Shown: piece by piece, positions 27,121 through 36,221 of the stretch | How the letters are laid out: every line of letters begins with the position of its first letter | How positions within the stretch are numbered: position 1 is the stretch's first letter | Source: Ignavibacteria bacterium | Lineage (GTDB): Bacteria > Bacteroidota > Ignavibacteria > Tepidaquicellales > Tepidaquicellaceae | NCBI GenBank assembly: GCA_016710985.1 | Contig: JADJTX010000026.1 | Coordinates: 1 to 59,231 of the forward strand | Direction: 5' to 3' | DNA: 59,231 bases | Notes under the pieces: model-generated | What the model saw: only the letters and a program-made list of their open reading frames with translations | Databases searched by the model: none | What the model was told of the DNA's origin: nothing | Position numbers and translations under genes: made by a program

Positions 27121-27978
27121 ATGGAACAAACGCTGTTAACAATTTTAGGAATAAGTGTCATTGTAGCTATCCCTACATCAATGATAGTTCTGAGCATAGA
27201 GGCAGGCAGGCCAAATCTTAAAAAGCTGTTCAGTGATCCTTCAATGCTGATCCGGTATTTTTTAGTGATGTTCATTTTAATACCGGCTCTGGCTTTGCTG
27301 TGTTTTATTGTTGATCCGGGACATCAAACTGTCTGGATCGCAGTAATTGTGATCTCATTGACACCGGCGTCACCGGGAATGTTAAAGAATGTTACAAAGC
27401 TCGGAGGAGATTTCAATATGTGTATCGCCTGGATGATAACAGCAATATTCCTTTCGCTCATTATGCTTCCTATAAACCTTTTTACAATAAGTCAGATACT
27501 GAATATTAACATTGATCTCGGCATTGACGATGTGACATTGAAATTATTTTTAATGTTCATACTCCCGCTGCTGGCCGGATTTCTGATCAAAAGGTATCTT
27601 CCTGCACTGGCTCCTTCGATTGGAAAAGCATTGGATTTAATTTCAAAGATCGCTTCCGTCGTGCTTATGATATGTCTGTTAATCATTGCTGTTCCGGTGG
27701 TGATCAATAATGACATAACCGAAATCTTACTGATCTCATTGTTCTTAATAATTTCACTTTCAATTTCCCATTTCATGGAATTACCGGAAAAGAAATACGG
27801 TCCGATATTGTCCTATTCAGTCATACTGAGATTACCTGCGCCGGCATTTGTTCTGGCGTCAATCAATGGCAAAGCCAAGATCTATGCTCCTGAAATTTTC
27901 ACATTCTTAATACTCGGATTAATTTTAATGGCGGTCTACGGTAAAATATTTTACCGAAAGAAAGCATCAAAGTCCTGA
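27121..27978 (+). CDS. Probable BASS-family (bile acid:sodium symporter-like) transporter
   Basis: A 285-residue integral membrane protein with eight to nine hydrophobic helices. The arrangement of two half-repeats, the early LTPASPGMLKN segment in a broken-helix position and LPLLAGFLIKRYLPALAP resemble the SBF/BASS family, which imports organic anions with sodium. The match is by pattern and not strong; the substrate is unknown. It starts just after the heptamer array and precedes a lipoprotein gene by 57 bp. Confidence 0.6.
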   Translation: MEQTLLTILGISVIVAIPTSMIVLSIEAGRPNLKKLFSDPSMLIRYFLVMFILIPALALLCFIVDPGHQTVWIAVIVISLTPASPGMLKNVTKLGGDFNMCIAWMITAIFLSLIMLPINLFTISQILNINIDLGIDDVTLKLFLMFILPLLAGFLIKRYLPALAPSIGKALDLISKIASVVLMICLLIIAVPVVINNDITEILLISLFLIISLSISHFMELPEKKYGPILSYSVILRLPAPAFVLASINGKAKIYAPEIFTFLILGLILMAVYGKIFYRKKASKS

Positions 27979-28035
27979 ATGCTTAACACTCATTTAGTAA
28001 TCATAACTTTAAAATATTCAACCTAACTTCAAAAA

Positions 28036-28470
28036 ATGAAAACACTAAAATTTTTAAACTCAGTAACTGTGATAATCTTCATAATGATTTTAATCTCAGG
28101 ATGCTCTGCCGGTAGCAGTAGTGTGAAAACTCCCTCAATTACGGATCAGGTCGCCTCAGCAATGGGAATTACAAATTCACAAGCCGAAGCGGGTCTCGGA
28201 GCAATGCTTATGCTGTCAAGAAACAAACTGTCTCCGGAAGATTTTGCAAACCTAAGTAAAAATTTCCCGGGAGGAGGAATTAATCTTATCAACAAAGCTA
28301 CAAGTCTTGGCGTCAATCCCGGTTCAATCGGGACAACCTTAGACGTGGAAAACGTATTGACCAGATTAGGGACCGGTATGGTTACAGCTTCAAAATTTGT
28401 TCCTACGGTTTTAAATATTACAAGCAACCTGGGCGGAAATACATTCACGCTTTTATCCAAAGTGTTTTAA
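28036..28470 (+). CDS. DUF2780-like putative lipoprotein
   Basis: A 144-residue protein with lipoprotein signal (MILISGCSAG, Cys at about 23). The mature part resembles DUF2780: TDQVASAMGITNSQAEAGLG, MLSRNKLSPEDFANLSKNFPG, then a Gly-rich hydrophobic region. Proteins of this type are small and envelope-associated, with no known function. No operon partner is certain. Confidence 0.68.
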   Translation: MKTLKFLNSVTVIIFIMILISGCSAGSSSVKTPSITDQVASAMGITNSQAEAGLGAMLMLSRNKLSPEDFANLSKNFPGGGINLINKATSLGVNPGSIGTTLDVENVLTRLGTGMVTASKFVPTVLNITSNLGGNTFTLLSKVF

Positions 28471-28736
28471 AAAACTGTTCGGATCTTTACTCAACCGCTG
28501 CCGGGAGCTTCAGTGTGTTTCAAAACCCTTTACCACAGACACTCAGAGGACACAGAGTTGCACAGAGTTTTAGCAGGTTGATTATTAAGTACTAAAATAT
28601 TTAAAATTATTTAAAATTAAAAAACTAAAATTAAAATAATTAAAATTTCTCTGTGAAACTCAGTGTCCTCTGTGTCTCAGTGGTAAATATTTAAGTCTTG
28701 AGACAGACTCAGCCTGCGGAATGACAAACTTTATAA
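28471..28736. repeat. CACAGAG-type inverted repeat element
   Basis: Left arm at about 28530-28576 (ACCACAGACACTCAGAGGAC then CACAGAGTTGCACAGAG) and right arm at about 28648-28685 (TCTCTGTGAAACTCAGTGTC then CTCTGTGTCTCAGTGGT). They are separated by about 70 bp of A/T. The arms are imperfectly complementary and could form a long stem. No gene. Confidence 0.88.
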
Positions 28737-28768
28737 AAAAAGCCGGAAGAATTTCTTCTGCCGGCTTT
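28737..28768. terminator. Bidirectional terminator
   Basis: AAAAGCCGG and CCGGCTTTT arms around an AAGAA/TTCTT inner stem, with A-rich and T-rich flanks. It lies between the convergent DUF2780-like and M14 carboxypeptidase genes and can serve both. Confidence 0.85.
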
Positions 28769-28796
28769 TCAATTATCAATTATCAACTGTCAATTA
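28769..28796. repeat. Short TAATTGA heptamer array overlapping a stop codon
   Basis: Read on the minus strand: TAATTGA, CAGTTGA, TAATTGA, TAATTGA. The first three bases are the TAA stop codon of the M14 carboxypeptidase, so the array begins exactly at the stop. Confidence 0.85.
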
Positions 28797-31199
28797 CTTT
28801 ATCAGCAGCATCTTCTTCGTCTCAACAAACTCACCGCTTTCAAGCTTGTAAAAATACATACCGCTGGATAAATTAGCACCGTTAAAATTAACTGAATAGC
28901 TACCTGCGTTCTGATTCTCATTTACTAATGATGCGACTTCTCTTCCCAGTACATTAAATATTTTCAGTGTAGTGAAACGATTTTCGTTTAACGAATATCG
29001 AATGACGGTTACCGGGTTAAACGGATTAGGATAATTCTGTAGAAGAGAAAACTCTGAAGGGATCACATTATTGTTTACGATCGAAGTCGGAGTTACACTA
29101 TATCCTGTTAATTTTATGTCATCAATATATATCCCGTCAGCTGCTACAGAGCCGTTGCTGATCATTGAAAATCTGATCTTCAAAGTAGGAGAACCGTTTG
29201 CCAGTGATGAAATGTCAAGTACTTCACGGGTCCACGCGCTTACAGTTTTGGAATAAAATTTTGCTGAATTCCATGTCACGCCGTTATCATTTGAAACATC
29301 AATATACGCGTTGTCGAGAGTATCAATGGTATGTTTATACCAGTAGCTCAGTTTCAATACCGGAATTGCAGTCACATTCAAAGGAGTTATCAATGTTAAT
29401 GTCCGGGTAGTTGTGTTTGAATAATTTCCGGTCGGACTATCGGCAAATGAACGTGTAGGTGAATAAGATTGTGTTGTTGAAATTCCCCAGCCGCCGACTG
29501 CAGTCCATTTTGTTAATCCGTTTTCAGCGCTGTCCAGCAATATAACACTACCGCCTCCTACCGGAATGTAAACATCCTGACTGAAGACAGTATTTGTATT
29601 TTCCTGTTTAAATATCAGCGTTGCCTTCAAAGCGGAATTAACCGGAGTAGTACCGGATACGGTAAAGTTAAATGTCAGACTGTCAGAAGCAAAAGATGCA
29701 ACATTAGAATATGAAAACGGACCCGTCTGAACAGATAGCGAAGGGTTTTGAGATATCAGTTCTATTTTAACATTCTGCGCATTCATCAAACCTTTATTTT
29801 TAAAATAAACTTTCAGATTGCCCTGATCACCCGGATTGTATGCTTCTTTATCTAAATTTGATTTCGTCGGTTCAGTATAAGACCCGCAGGACAGTGCAAA
29901 ATAAATATTCTGTGAAAGTGTGCTTGCCGCAAGAAGCACGATCCTTGTCTGTAGCGGCCAGAAACCGTCTGTGGAAGTCCCTACTTCAGGAGTCATTGCG
30001 ATTGCGCTGCCGTGCGCCGAATCACTGTAATACCAGTCATCCGTAACACCTCTCACGCCGTAACCAACTGTTTGATTTGATCTTCCTAAAGTAAAATGAT
30101 TATTTAAAACCATGTCCTGTGAAAAACTCTGAAAAATACTTTCACCGGGACTCGGCGCATCAACATATCCCCATGGTCTGATCAGATAATTTCCGTAAGT
30201 GTGATAACTTAATATTCCTTTGAAATTTCTTGAGATCACAAAGTTCATCGCATTTTGAGTCTCAGGTTCTGAGAAAGGCGATGTGCCTCTGTAAGTGTCG
30301 CTTGTTGGACTCGTTGAAGAACCGTTATTGGTTGAATTCCACAAAGCATATGTTCCGTAATTTCTGTTGAGATCGACTCCAAAGCTGCCTCCGGTATTTA
30401 CTCTTCTGTTCTTTCTCCACATACCTCCTCCTGTCGGATTGGTAGACCTGTTGTATTCATATCCGTCCGGATTAAAAACCGGTGTGAAGTAAAGCTCGCG
30501 GTTATTCATTATATATGTCGCGACAGGATCAGTGTTGTAGTTTTCCAGAAGCCAGTAAATGAAATAAATATTTTGTTCCATGCTCATCGGCTCTCTTGCA
30601 TGGATCATTGAATGAAACCATACTTCGGGTCTGCCGGTAGTCACATTCGGATTGTTTGAAACTCTTACCGTCCACATCTCCCTGTTTTCAAGCGTGCTTC
30701 CGATGGAGAACTTTTCCGAAATTAAATTCGGATATTCCATCCTCATTGAATCGAGTTTATTCACTACTTCGTTAAATGTAAGAAATCCACCCATTGTGCC
30801 GTAAATTGAATGGCTGACATTGTTGTCTTCCATGGACTTCCTGATCGCTTCATCCATTTCCAGAGGTGTCATCTTATGCTGTTCGTTAAAATATTTTTCG
30901 AAGTCCGCTATTACTGTTTCATATCCGACTCCTGACTTTCTGAGCAAATCTATTTCGCTTTCCGAAAGCCATGTCTCAATGTATTCACTGTGATTTTCAG
31001 CATGATCAAAGACCAGGCCTTCACGATTGATGTTCTTCATGTCCTGATCATTTTTTACGAATACTTTAATAAGGGAATACTTAGGCTGTTTATCGTTAAT
31101 GCTGTTGGTTTGGCTGGAAGCATTTGCAGAGCCTGCAATAAATGTGAAAACAAATAATGCAGCTATGATCATCTTTGAGGTAAAAATTACTTTTTTCAT
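28794..31199 (-). CDS. T9SS-sorted M14 zinc carboxypeptidase
   Basis: An 801-residue secreted metallopeptidase. Signal peptide to about residue 27 (AGSANA). The M14 zinc site appears as HAREP (H200, E203), followed by NPDGYEYNRS, the R-N-x-R type substrate motif WRKNRR, and DLNRNYG, then ILSYHTYGNYLIRPWGY (third zinc His) and the catalytic Glu in TPEVGTS. After the enzyme comes a beta-sandwich region with a MAM-like or concanavalin-like domain (GWGISTTQSYSPTRSFADSP ... IYIDDIKLTGY), then a T9SS domain (LQNYPNPFNP ... KKMLLIK). It probably removes C-terminal residues from extracellular peptides, complementing the M1 aminopeptidase. Confidence 0.95.
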   Translation of the reverse strand: MKKVIFTSKMIIAALFVFTFIAGSANASSQTNSINDKQPKYSLIKVFVKNDQDMKNINREGLVFDHAENHSEYIETWLSESEIDLLRKSGVGYETVIADFEKYFNEQHKMTPLEMDEAIRKSMEDNNVSHSIYGTMGGFLTFNEVVNKLDSMRMEYPNLISEKFSIGSTLENREMWTVRVSNNPNVTTGRPEVWFHSMIHAREPMSMEQNIYFIYWLLENYNTDPVATYIMNNRELYFTPVFNPDGYEYNRSTNPTGGGMWRKNRRVNTGGSFGVDLNRNYGTYALWNSTNNGSSTSPTSDTYRGTSPFSEPETQNAMNFVISRNFKGILSYHTYGNYLIRPWGYVDAPSPGESIFQSFSQDMVLNNHFTLGRSNQTVGYGVRGVTDDWYYSDSAHGSAIAMTPEVGTSTDGFWPLQTRIVLLAASTLSQNIYFALSCGSYTEPTKSNLDKEAYNPGDQGNLKVYFKNKGLMNAQNVKIELISQNPSLSVQTGPFSYSNVASFASDSLTFNFTVSGTTPVNSALKATLIFKQENTNTVFSQDVYIPVGGGSVILLDSAENGLTKWTAVGGWGISTTQSYSPTRSFADSPTGNYSNTTTRTLTLITPLNVTAIPVLKLSYWYKHTIDTLDNAYIDVSNDNGVTWNSAKFYSKTVSAWTREVLDISSLANGSPTLKIRFSMISNGSVAADGIYIDDIKLTGYSVTPTSIVNNNVIPSEFSLLQNYPNPFNPVTVIRYSLNENRFTTLKIFNVLGREVASLVNENQNAGSYSVNFNGANLSSGMYFYKLESGEFVETKKMLLIK

Positions 31200-31228
31200 T
31201 ATTTCTTATTTGGGATTGATAAAAATAA

Positions 31229-31266
31229 ATCCCCTCCTGACTTAGATGAAACTAAGTGAGGGGGAA
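31229..31266 (-). terminator. Rho-independent terminator of glk
   Basis: Stem CCCCTC with GAGGGG and an inner ACTTAG with CTAAGT, loop ATGAA. On the minus strand it is followed by a T-rich run. It sits directly downstream of the glucokinase gene. Confidence 0.85.
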
Positions 31267-31330
31267 ATTTATATATTTTATTTTTTATTGTATACAAATT
31301 TACACAATTTGATTTCGTTAATAAATTCTT

Positions 31331-32314
31331 TCAACCTTTGGGATTCGCAGCGATTAACGCAGCACCTGATAACCCGATTGATTTATCTTTGATCACATAT
31401 ACAGGTGTCATCTGTGTCAGATAGCTTAATCTTCCTTTATTCAGGTATGAGTTTATAAAAGTCCCGTCAGTAAGTTTATGAATGTTCATTAAAGGAATGT
31501 TCCCACCGAGATAAACTCCGCCTGTTGCTTTATAATTCAATACCATGTTTCCGGTTTGCGCACCGAGTACGGATGCAAATACATCTAATGTCTTTTCACA
31601 AATCTTACTTCTTTTATTCAGCGCTTCATTTGAAATTACCTCTGCTTCATCTTCGTTTCTTAATCTCTCCAGAAGTTCATCTCCCGTTTCTGAATATTTC
31701 ATGTCTTTTAAAAAATTAAAAATATTTACTATTCCCAGACCGCTTGCAATTCTTTCATAGCTGACATGTCCGTACTTTTTTTGAGAATATTTAAACAGCT
31801 CAAATTCCAGTTCAGTCGATGCTGCAAAATCCGTATGTCCTCCTTCAGTCGCTACAACATTATACTTTCCGTCCGAACAGATCAAAGCAGCCTGGCCAAG
31901 TCCTGTACCCGGAGCTATCACAGCCTTATTGCCATCTTTCTTTACATTGTCTCCATTATAGATTGTAATTAGATCATTGCTGTCAAGCACAGGAACTGCT
32001 CTGGCAATGATCTCAAGATCATTAGCCAGTTTAAAGTTTTTGATATTTAATTTTTCTGAAAGTACATTTTCATCTAATACCCATGGCAGATTTGTTGATT
32101 TCCCTATACCCTCTATTACAGTTCCGGCAATACCTATGCAGGCGGAATTTATCTTATGATCTTTGTCTTTTAAGAAAATTTTAATGATGTCTTCAAGTCC
32201 CTGAAAATCTTTATTAAGAAACCGTTGAGAAATAACTTTTTCTAACTTACTGTTATCTTCTTTAAATAATGCGAGTTCAGTTTTTGTGCCTCCGGCATCT
32301 CCTGATAGGATCAT
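31331..32314 (-). CDS. glk: Glucokinase (Glk family)
   Basis: A 327-residue protein of the bacterial glucokinase family, which phosphorylates glucose with ATP. It has the ATP phosphate loop ILSGDAGGTKTELALF, the sugar-binding IGIAGTVIEG and ST-N-LPW segment, KLANDLEIIARA with the catalytic Asp, the second phosphate motif APGTGLGQAALI, and ATEGGHTDFAA. The C-terminal GGVYLGGNIPL matches the adenosine loop. The length is normal. It has its own terminator. Confidence 0.92.
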   Translation of the reverse strand: MILSGDAGGTKTELALFKEDNSKLEKVISQRFLNKDFQGLEDIIKIFLKDKDHKINSACIGIAGTVIEGIGKSTNLPWVLDENVLSEKLNIKNFKLANDLEIIARAVPVLDSNDLITIYNGDNVKKDGNKAVIAPGTGLGQAALICSDGKYNVVATEGGHTDFAASTELEFELFKYSQKKYGHVSYERIASGLGIVNIFNFLKDMKYSETGDELLERLRNEDEAEVISNEALNKRSKICEKTLDVFASVLGAQTGNMVLNYKATGGVYLGGNIPLMNIHKLTDGTFINSYLNKGRLSYLTQMTPVYVIKDKSIGLSGAALIAANPKG

Positions 32315-32774
32315 GTGAATTGATATATTAATTAAATAAACTCAACTGTTGTATTTGAATTACAGATAAGATTGAAAATACAAATATAACTTAAGCCGTC
32401 GGATAAAAATATTCATAACAGAATTGTGAATACCTTCCGTACGCACATTCGTCCGAAACAAACAAAAACCTGCAACGAATTTCACGAATGACCACGATTT
32501 AAAAATATTTTCACTAATTTTTAATAGAATTAATACAAATTTATTTGGTCAGCATAAATAAGCTTTAAGATGGATTTAATGGATGATTTAAAAGGACTCA
32601 GTGATATATCTGTGCTATCTGTGAGGGAAATGGATGTATATGACTACTGTATAATTATTAAAAAATCATTAAGTTATAGAGAATATAATTCAGACCCTAT
32701 GGTACTATCAGGCGTTTAAAATTGCAGTTATATTCAAAGAAAAGTTTTTTAATTTAAATTAAAAGGAGATTGTA
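32315..32774. other. Gene-free region with word-like dispersed repeats
   Basis: A 460-bp region with no plausible gene. At 32466-32500 is CAACGAATTTCACGAATGAC, an inverted relative of the element at 13160-13195. At 32597-32632 a CAGTGATATATCTGTGCTAT-type word repeat is seen. The last bases carry the strong ribosome-binding site AAAGGAGA, 5 bp before the next ATG. Confidence 0.6.
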
Positions 32775-34898
32775 ATGAAAACCATTGATAAAAAAATATT
32801 ATCCGGTTTATTTACTGCTTTTTCTGTCAAACGATTTCTTTATTTCATTTCATTCTTAATTACCGGAGTGATAATTCTCCAATACTCCGGATGCAGCGAA
32901 AATCCCACAGATCCGGTCGATCCAAATCCACCTGTTACAGTAGGCATAGGCAGTTTAAGCGTCACACCTGATGTTTTGGTTGTGAACTTAAGCGACACCA
33001 TACTCGTGAAACTTACCGCAGCTAACGGAATTTTCTTTACGGACTCACTGGCTACATTAGTTAAAGTTGATGGAAGTGATAATGAAATTTCGGTGATAGG
33101 TAATTTACTTGACAACGGTGACGTTGACAACGGAGATGATATCTCTAAAGACAATATTTACAGCGGTAAATTTATTATTACTGAAACAGCAGTCGGATCT
33201 TTAAGACTGAGAGCAAAAGGTAATGTAAATACAAACGGAACTACAGCTTCACAGAATACAGCTGTCAGCGCACTATCAGTTTACGGACAAATTAACTCCG
33301 GCGAGGTCTCATTGGTCATGACTACACAAAAGAATGCAGCAGTCCAGCTCGAGGTATTGCTTGCCGGAAATCCAAATAACATTGAGAATGCAGCAAACCA
33401 GCTGAAGACATGGCTCGAAACACAGCCGGGAGTTGCTTCTGTCGAAAAGGACGGAAGTACCAGTCTCATAATTGAATACACAAACGGTCTTGGCGGCGGT
33501 ATGATATTTTCAGTAGATGGAAAAGAAACCAGAGGAGGCATTGAAAGTGATACTCTGAGAGAAAACAGGGTCACTAAAATTCCTGCAGACAGGCAAACCA
33601 TTGGTGAAAATTCTTACGGAAATTTCAAAAGCGAGCCTGATAATTTGCTGCTGGATCCAAATACAATCGGTAACAGAAATGTGCTGATCTATTCACCATA
33701 TGAGGCGGTCTGGGTAAATAATGAACGTCCCATAATTATTAACAGGCTTGAAACATCTCCATGCAGAGATTATAATGTTACTTCACTTGTAAATCAGGAG
33801 GCAACTGTCAGCTCATTATTTAACATGACTGATTATGGCTATATAATTTTCGCTACACACGGAAGCGGAGGTAAAGCCATTCTGACAGGTGAAAAAGTAG
33901 ATACTCTTGCTCAGATATATATAGATACATACCGCGGACTATTACAGGCGAAGCGAATTTCAATTTTTAAAAACATAAAGATAAGTTCATTAGGCGGAGT
34001 AAATGTAATCGCGGATGTCTGGGCTATCAGGAGCGGATTTATATCTTCATTGGCGAATAATTTTCCGAATTCAGTAATATTAAATAATTCCTGTGAAAGT
34101 ACTAAGAATCCTGATCTGGCAAATGCATTCATCGGGAAAGGCGTAAAAACCTATTTCGGCTATGATAAAGTTGTAAACGGAGCTTTTGCCAAAGTGATAG
34201 CTGATTCAATTACCAAAAGAATGGCTGTTACAGGCATGACAAGCGGTCAGGCATATTTTGTCGCTTCTGACCCTCAGTCTCCGAACGCTCAGTTTCAGAA
34301 GAGTGCGGGAAGCAGCAATGATCTTAAATTCTCTTTGTCACTGATAAATAATGATTTCGAAGCAGGAAACATTGAAGGATGGACTAAGATCGGTGACGGA
34401 AGAGTCATTAACCGTCTCGGTTATCTTAATGCAACTCAGGGAACATTCATGGGAATAATATCAACAGGTCTCGGATTCACAGAAGAAAGCGGATCCATTT
34501 CACAATGCTTCACAGTTGCAGACAACCAGTCACAGCTGACATTGAAATGGAATTTCCTGTCGGAAGAATTTCTGGAATATATCGGCTCACAGTTTCAGGA
34601 TTATTTCAGGATAATACTGCGTAAGCAGGACGGCACCGAAATTACTTTATATTCAAGAACCATAGATCAGATGGCAGCGCAGTTCAATGCAACAAAAACC
34701 GATCCCGGTGATCTGATAAGTGTTTCTCCGAATATTGTTTTTGATGTCGGAGGTGTATATATGACCAACTGGCAATCATCAACTTTTGACGTGACGGCGT
34801 ACCGAGGACAAACAATAGTGTTAATTTTAATCTGCGGAGATGTCGGCGACAGCATATACGATACTGCAATACTGCTTGATGAAATAAAGCTTAACTGA
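32775..34898 (+). CDS. Putative lipoprotein with caspase/CHAT-like His-Cys domain
   Basis: A 707-residue protein with AAAGGAGA 5 bp before ATG. The signal ends at a probable lipobox (QYSGC, C40), so it is likely lipidated. A Pro-rich linker and an Ig-like domain (about 52-170, with a D-N-x-D-x-GD calcium-like loop) follow. The central domain shows YIIFATHGSGG (H362) and, 78 residues on, ILNNSCES (C440) followed by KNPDLANAFIGKGVKTYFGY, which is the pattern of CHAT/caspase/gingipain-like cysteine peptidases. The C-terminal part (WNFLSEEFLEYIGSQFQDYF) resembles choice-of-anchor domains. No T9SS tail. Peptidase activity is inferred from the His-Cys pattern; an inactive relative is possible. Confidence 0.75.
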   Translation: MKTIDKKILSGLFTAFSVKRFLYFISFLITGVIILQYSGCSENPTDPVDPNPPVTVGIGSLSVTPDVLVVNLSDTILVKLTAANGIFFTDSLATLVKVDGSDNEISVIGNLLDNGDVDNGDDISKDNIYSGKFIITETAVGSLRLRAKGNVNTNGTTASQNTAVSALSVYGQINSGEVSLVMTTQKNAAVQLEVLLAGNPNNIENAANQLKTWLETQPGVASVEKDGSTSLIIEYTNGLGGGMIFSVDGKETRGGIESDTLRENRVTKIPADRQTIGENSYGNFKSEPDNLLLDPNTIGNRNVLIYSPYEAVWVNNERPIIINRLETSPCRDYNVTSLVNQEATVSSLFNMTDYGYIIFATHGSGGKAILTGEKVDTLAQIYIDTYRGLLQAKRISIFKNIKISSLGGVNVIADVWAIRSGFISSLANNFPNSVILNNSCESTKNPDLANAFIGKGVKTYFGYDKVVNGAFAKVIADSITKRMAVTGMTSGQAYFVASDPQSPNAQFQKSAGSSNDLKFSLSLINNDFEAGNIEGWTKIGDGRVINRLGYLNATQGTFMGIISTGLGFTEESGSISQCFTVADNQSQLTLKWNFLSEEFLEYIGSQFQDYFRIILRKQDGTEITLYSRTIDQMAAQFNATKTDPGDLISVSPNIVFDVGGVYMTNWQSSTFDVTAYRGQTIVLILICGDVGDSIYDTAILLDEIKLN

Positions 34899-34915
34899 TT
34901 TCAGATAAATAATAA

Positions 34916-34941
34916 AATGCCTCTCGTTTCCGGGAGGCATT
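34916..34941. terminator. Bidirectional terminator
   Basis: Stem AATGCCTC with GAGGCATT around a 10-nt loop, A-rich before and T-rich after. It lies between the convergent lipoprotein and uricase genes. Confidence 0.88.
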
Positions 34942-34986
34942 ATTCTTTTGTTTGCAGATTTTGAAATCAGAAATCATTACAAAAAT

Positions 34987-35853
34987 TTATTTGCTGCGGG
35001 TAATTGTAGCTTCAATAAGCCCGAACGGTTCATCGGTCGGAATAAAAATTTCATTATTATTTTTCATCCCGAATTGTTCCAGATTAAACAGGAGATAATG
35101 TTTGTTCGGCATTGACAGTGAAATTTCTTTTACTTCAGTTAACTTCTCAATTACATTCCTGCCGGTTTCAAAGAGAGTCTGCTGAACGGACAGACTGTGA
35201 TGAGCGGCAAATGTCTCTAATATTATCTGTCTGATTTCAGCACACACTTTCAGATAATTCACTTCCTGATTCGCATAACTCCATACAGCTGTTATGCTTG
35301 TTGAAAAGACCCTGTCGCTTGTTTCCTTTAGTGTTGTATATTTATCTTTAATGTAATTCTCAAATCCGGATTCAGTAGTCTTTAATACAAGCAGTCCGGT
35401 AATTCCTGATTCAACTGAAACACCTTTTCCGGTAACCCTGATTTTAGCAGTATTTCTTTCTTCACCGGAACTAACGAAAGAATGATCATGCGGAATTAAT
35501 TTCTTAGAGCCGGGATCTTTCGTCATGATTCTCTGCCAGAGCTTTTCTTCAATTTCAATTGAGACTCCCGATACCTGTTTGTTATTGTCTATAAAATACT
35601 TTGCCAGATAAACACCGAACTCTTCAGATGAGCGTACGGGATTTTCTTTGGCGAGAGCATAGACAGTATTCTTCATTGTATCAGTAGGCAGAACTTTTCT
35701 GTTATCTCCTTCAGTATGAACGGTTTCGAAATCTCCTTCAAGCTGAATGTTAACGGTCATTTCCTTTATTTCGTGAACAGGTGTATCTCTTTTAATTTTT
35801 AACAGACGGACACCGGACTTACCGTAGTTATTGTGAGTAATGATAGCGGACAT
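34987..35853 (-). CDS. Urate oxidase (uricase)
   Basis: Cofactor-free uricase oxidises urate to 5-hydroxyisourate and H2O2. The 288-residue protein shows the N-terminal NNYGKSGVRLLKI, the active-site LPTDTMKNTVYALAK (Thr of the catalytic diad), FGVYLAKYFI, HDHSFVSSGEE, TTESGFENYIKDKYTTLKE, and the C-terminal MPNKHYLLFNLEQFGMKN with NEIFIPTDEPFGLIEATI. The length fits the two-T-fold family. It is transcribed away from the other urate genes, which lie beyond a methyltransferase gene on the plus strand. The gene symbol varies between organisms, so none is given. Confidence 0.96.
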   Translation of the reverse strand: MSAIITHNNYGKSGVRLLKIKRDTPVHEIKEMTVNIQLEGDFETVHTEGDNRKVLPTDTMKNTVYALAKENPVRSSEEFGVYLAKYFIDNNKQVSGVSIEIEEKLWQRIMTKDPGSKKLIPHDHSFVSSGEERNTAKIRVTGKGVSVESGITGLLVLKTTESGFENYIKDKYTTLKETSDRVFSTSITAVWSYANQEVNYLKVCAEIRQIILETFAAHHSLSVQQTLFETGRNVIEKLTEVKEISLSMPNKHYLLFNLEQFGMKNNNEIFIPTDEPFGLIEATITRSK

Positions 35854-36221
35854 AAAATTTTTATTTTTAATATAACAGAAGCATAAGAATTTTAATATTA
35901 TAATTTATTTCTCAGACAGAATGATGTGTAATCATAAATTAATCAAATTTTCTCACAGATTGTACAGTTTTTCTCAGAAAATAATCTTTAGAGGTTTACA
36001 AGTGCGAAACAAAATTATTAAAAATATAAATACAGGAAATGTATCTGTGAAAATCCGTGTCATCAGTGAGTGGTCCAAACAATGCTGTATATAAATTGAA
36101 TTTTAAAATCAAATATATAACATTTTGACGAATGTGTATTTAAAGCAAGTTTAGGTCGCAAGGTTAGGTCTATATATTAATTTATAAATATATTTCATAT
36201 TTTGTCATTACAAAAAATTTT
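35854..36221. other. Gene-free divergent promoter region
   Basis: A very AT-rich gap between divergent uricase and methyltransferase genes, so both promoters must lie here. A word-like ATCTGTGAAAATCCGTGTCA repeat sits at about 36043-36078. No convincing operator palindrome was found. Confidence 0.5.
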
